Assembly (NCBI RefSeq): GCF_000521805.1
Contig: NZ_JAMB01000002.1
Location: 186,001 to 250,000 of the forward strand
DNA length: 64,000 bases
Source of the DNA: Marinomonas ushuaiensis DSM 15871
GTDB lineage: Bacteria; Pseudomonadota; Gammaproteobacteria; Pseudomonadales; Marinomonadaceae
Reading direction: 5' to 3'
Part shown: piece after piece, positions 63,794-64,000 of the stretch
How the letters are laid out: each line of letters starts with the position of its first letter
Numbering within the stretch: position 1 is the first letter of the stretch
Program-made: the position numbers and the translations under genes
Notes under the pieces: generated by a model
Databases searched by the model: none
Seen by the model: only the letters and a program-made list of their open reading frames with translations
Told to the model about the DNA's origin: nothing

Positions 63794-64000
63794 ATGGGTG
63801 ACTTTCATCAAAACGGTATCATCACCACACTTCATAATTTGGCGCATCGCCCGTTAGAAGAAATGGAAAAAGAGCTGTGCGAATTTGCTAAAACCCGCCC
63901 AATGTCTTTGATTCTCCCTTGTCTGTATTCTGAATTAGAAACAGACGCAATGCCGAATATTCTGAAACATCTGCAAGAGGTTCCTTATCTATCTGAAATC
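63794..64000 (+). CDS. Glycosyltransferase, osmolyte type (3' end outside window)
   Basis: The ATG at 63794 has AGGAG 8-12 bases upstream and the frame stays open to the window edge. The 69 visible residues include MGDFHQNGIITTLHNLAHRP, MEKELCEFAKTRPMSLILPC, and LKHLQEVPYLSEI. This matches the start of the family of gammaproteobacterial glycosyltransferases beside MpgP-like phosphatases, thought to be glucosyl-3-phosphoglycerate synthases or relatives. Partial, so the catalytic DXD region is not seen. Confidence 0.8.
   Translation, partial: MGDFHQNGIITTLHNLAHRPLEEMEKELCEFAKTRPMSLILPCLYSELETDAMPNILKHLQEVPYLSEI

Overview
The window looks like a chromosomal segment of a marine gammaproteobacterium, most likely Marinomonas or a close relative in the Oceanospirillales. 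This is inferred from protein resemblance (DusA, CysK, RadD, TapT, YcgN, YcgL, HrpA and AldA align well from memory with E. coli proteins), the moderate to low G+C, and the marine-type transport and osmolyte genes. No rRNA, tRNA, insertion sequence, integrase or CRISPR array was recognised.

Layout. 1-11.3 kb is mostly core: the end of an AraC regulator, dusA-tal, an acetyltransferase, a PQQ-type aldose dehydrogenase, mlaA, hrpA and cysK. 11.3-19.8 kb is an accessory block. A compact six-gene operon (PfkB kinase, nucleoside hydrolase, CUT1-type ABC importer) with a convergent MarR gene sits between two gene-poor stretches of about 0.9 kb. Its base composition and codon use look alphaproteobacterial, so recent transfer is likely. 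19.8-22.7 kb is an SsuABC/TauABC-type importer followed by a DsrE-like protein. 22.7-30.7 kb is a long minus-strand run: dnaX-ybaB-recR-rnd-ycgL-ycgN, a von Willebrand A protein, a YafJ-type amidotransferase and a possible 39-residue overlapping gene.

30.9-43.7 kb holds trhO, a 2-oxoglutarate oxygenase, radD, a TetR regulator, a DUF1499 protein, tapT, a threonine aldolase, the qmcA-nfeD pair, a GNAT-C39 peptidase fusion divergent from a RimK-like ATP-grasp ligase, and a beta-hydroxyacid dehydrogenase. 43.7-47.1 kb holds aldA between two decayed intervals: a 9.7-copy 7-bp repeat, a possible 42-residue peptide gene, and relics of a Phd antitoxin, a small membrane protein and an AraC regulator. 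47.1-56 kb has a FrnE-like oxidoreductase, a solute-binding protein with a TctDE-type two-component system, the tripartite tricarboxylate transporter tctCBA and a class V aminotransferase. 56-64 kb has a DUF3010 protein, YheT-like hydrolase, MsbA-like exporter, small membrane proteins, a flavin reductase, an EamA transporter, and the start of a glucosyl/mannosylglycerate-type osmolyte cluster.

Points most worth following are the GNAT-C39/ATP-grasp pair as an uncharacterised peptide-modifying system; the transferred nucleoside/sugar operon; an A9 run in dnaX placed to make a short gamma form; and a binding protein translationally coupled to TctE/TctD, with TGACAGG direct repeats upstream of tctC. 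All functions are assigned by reading the sequence, with no database search.
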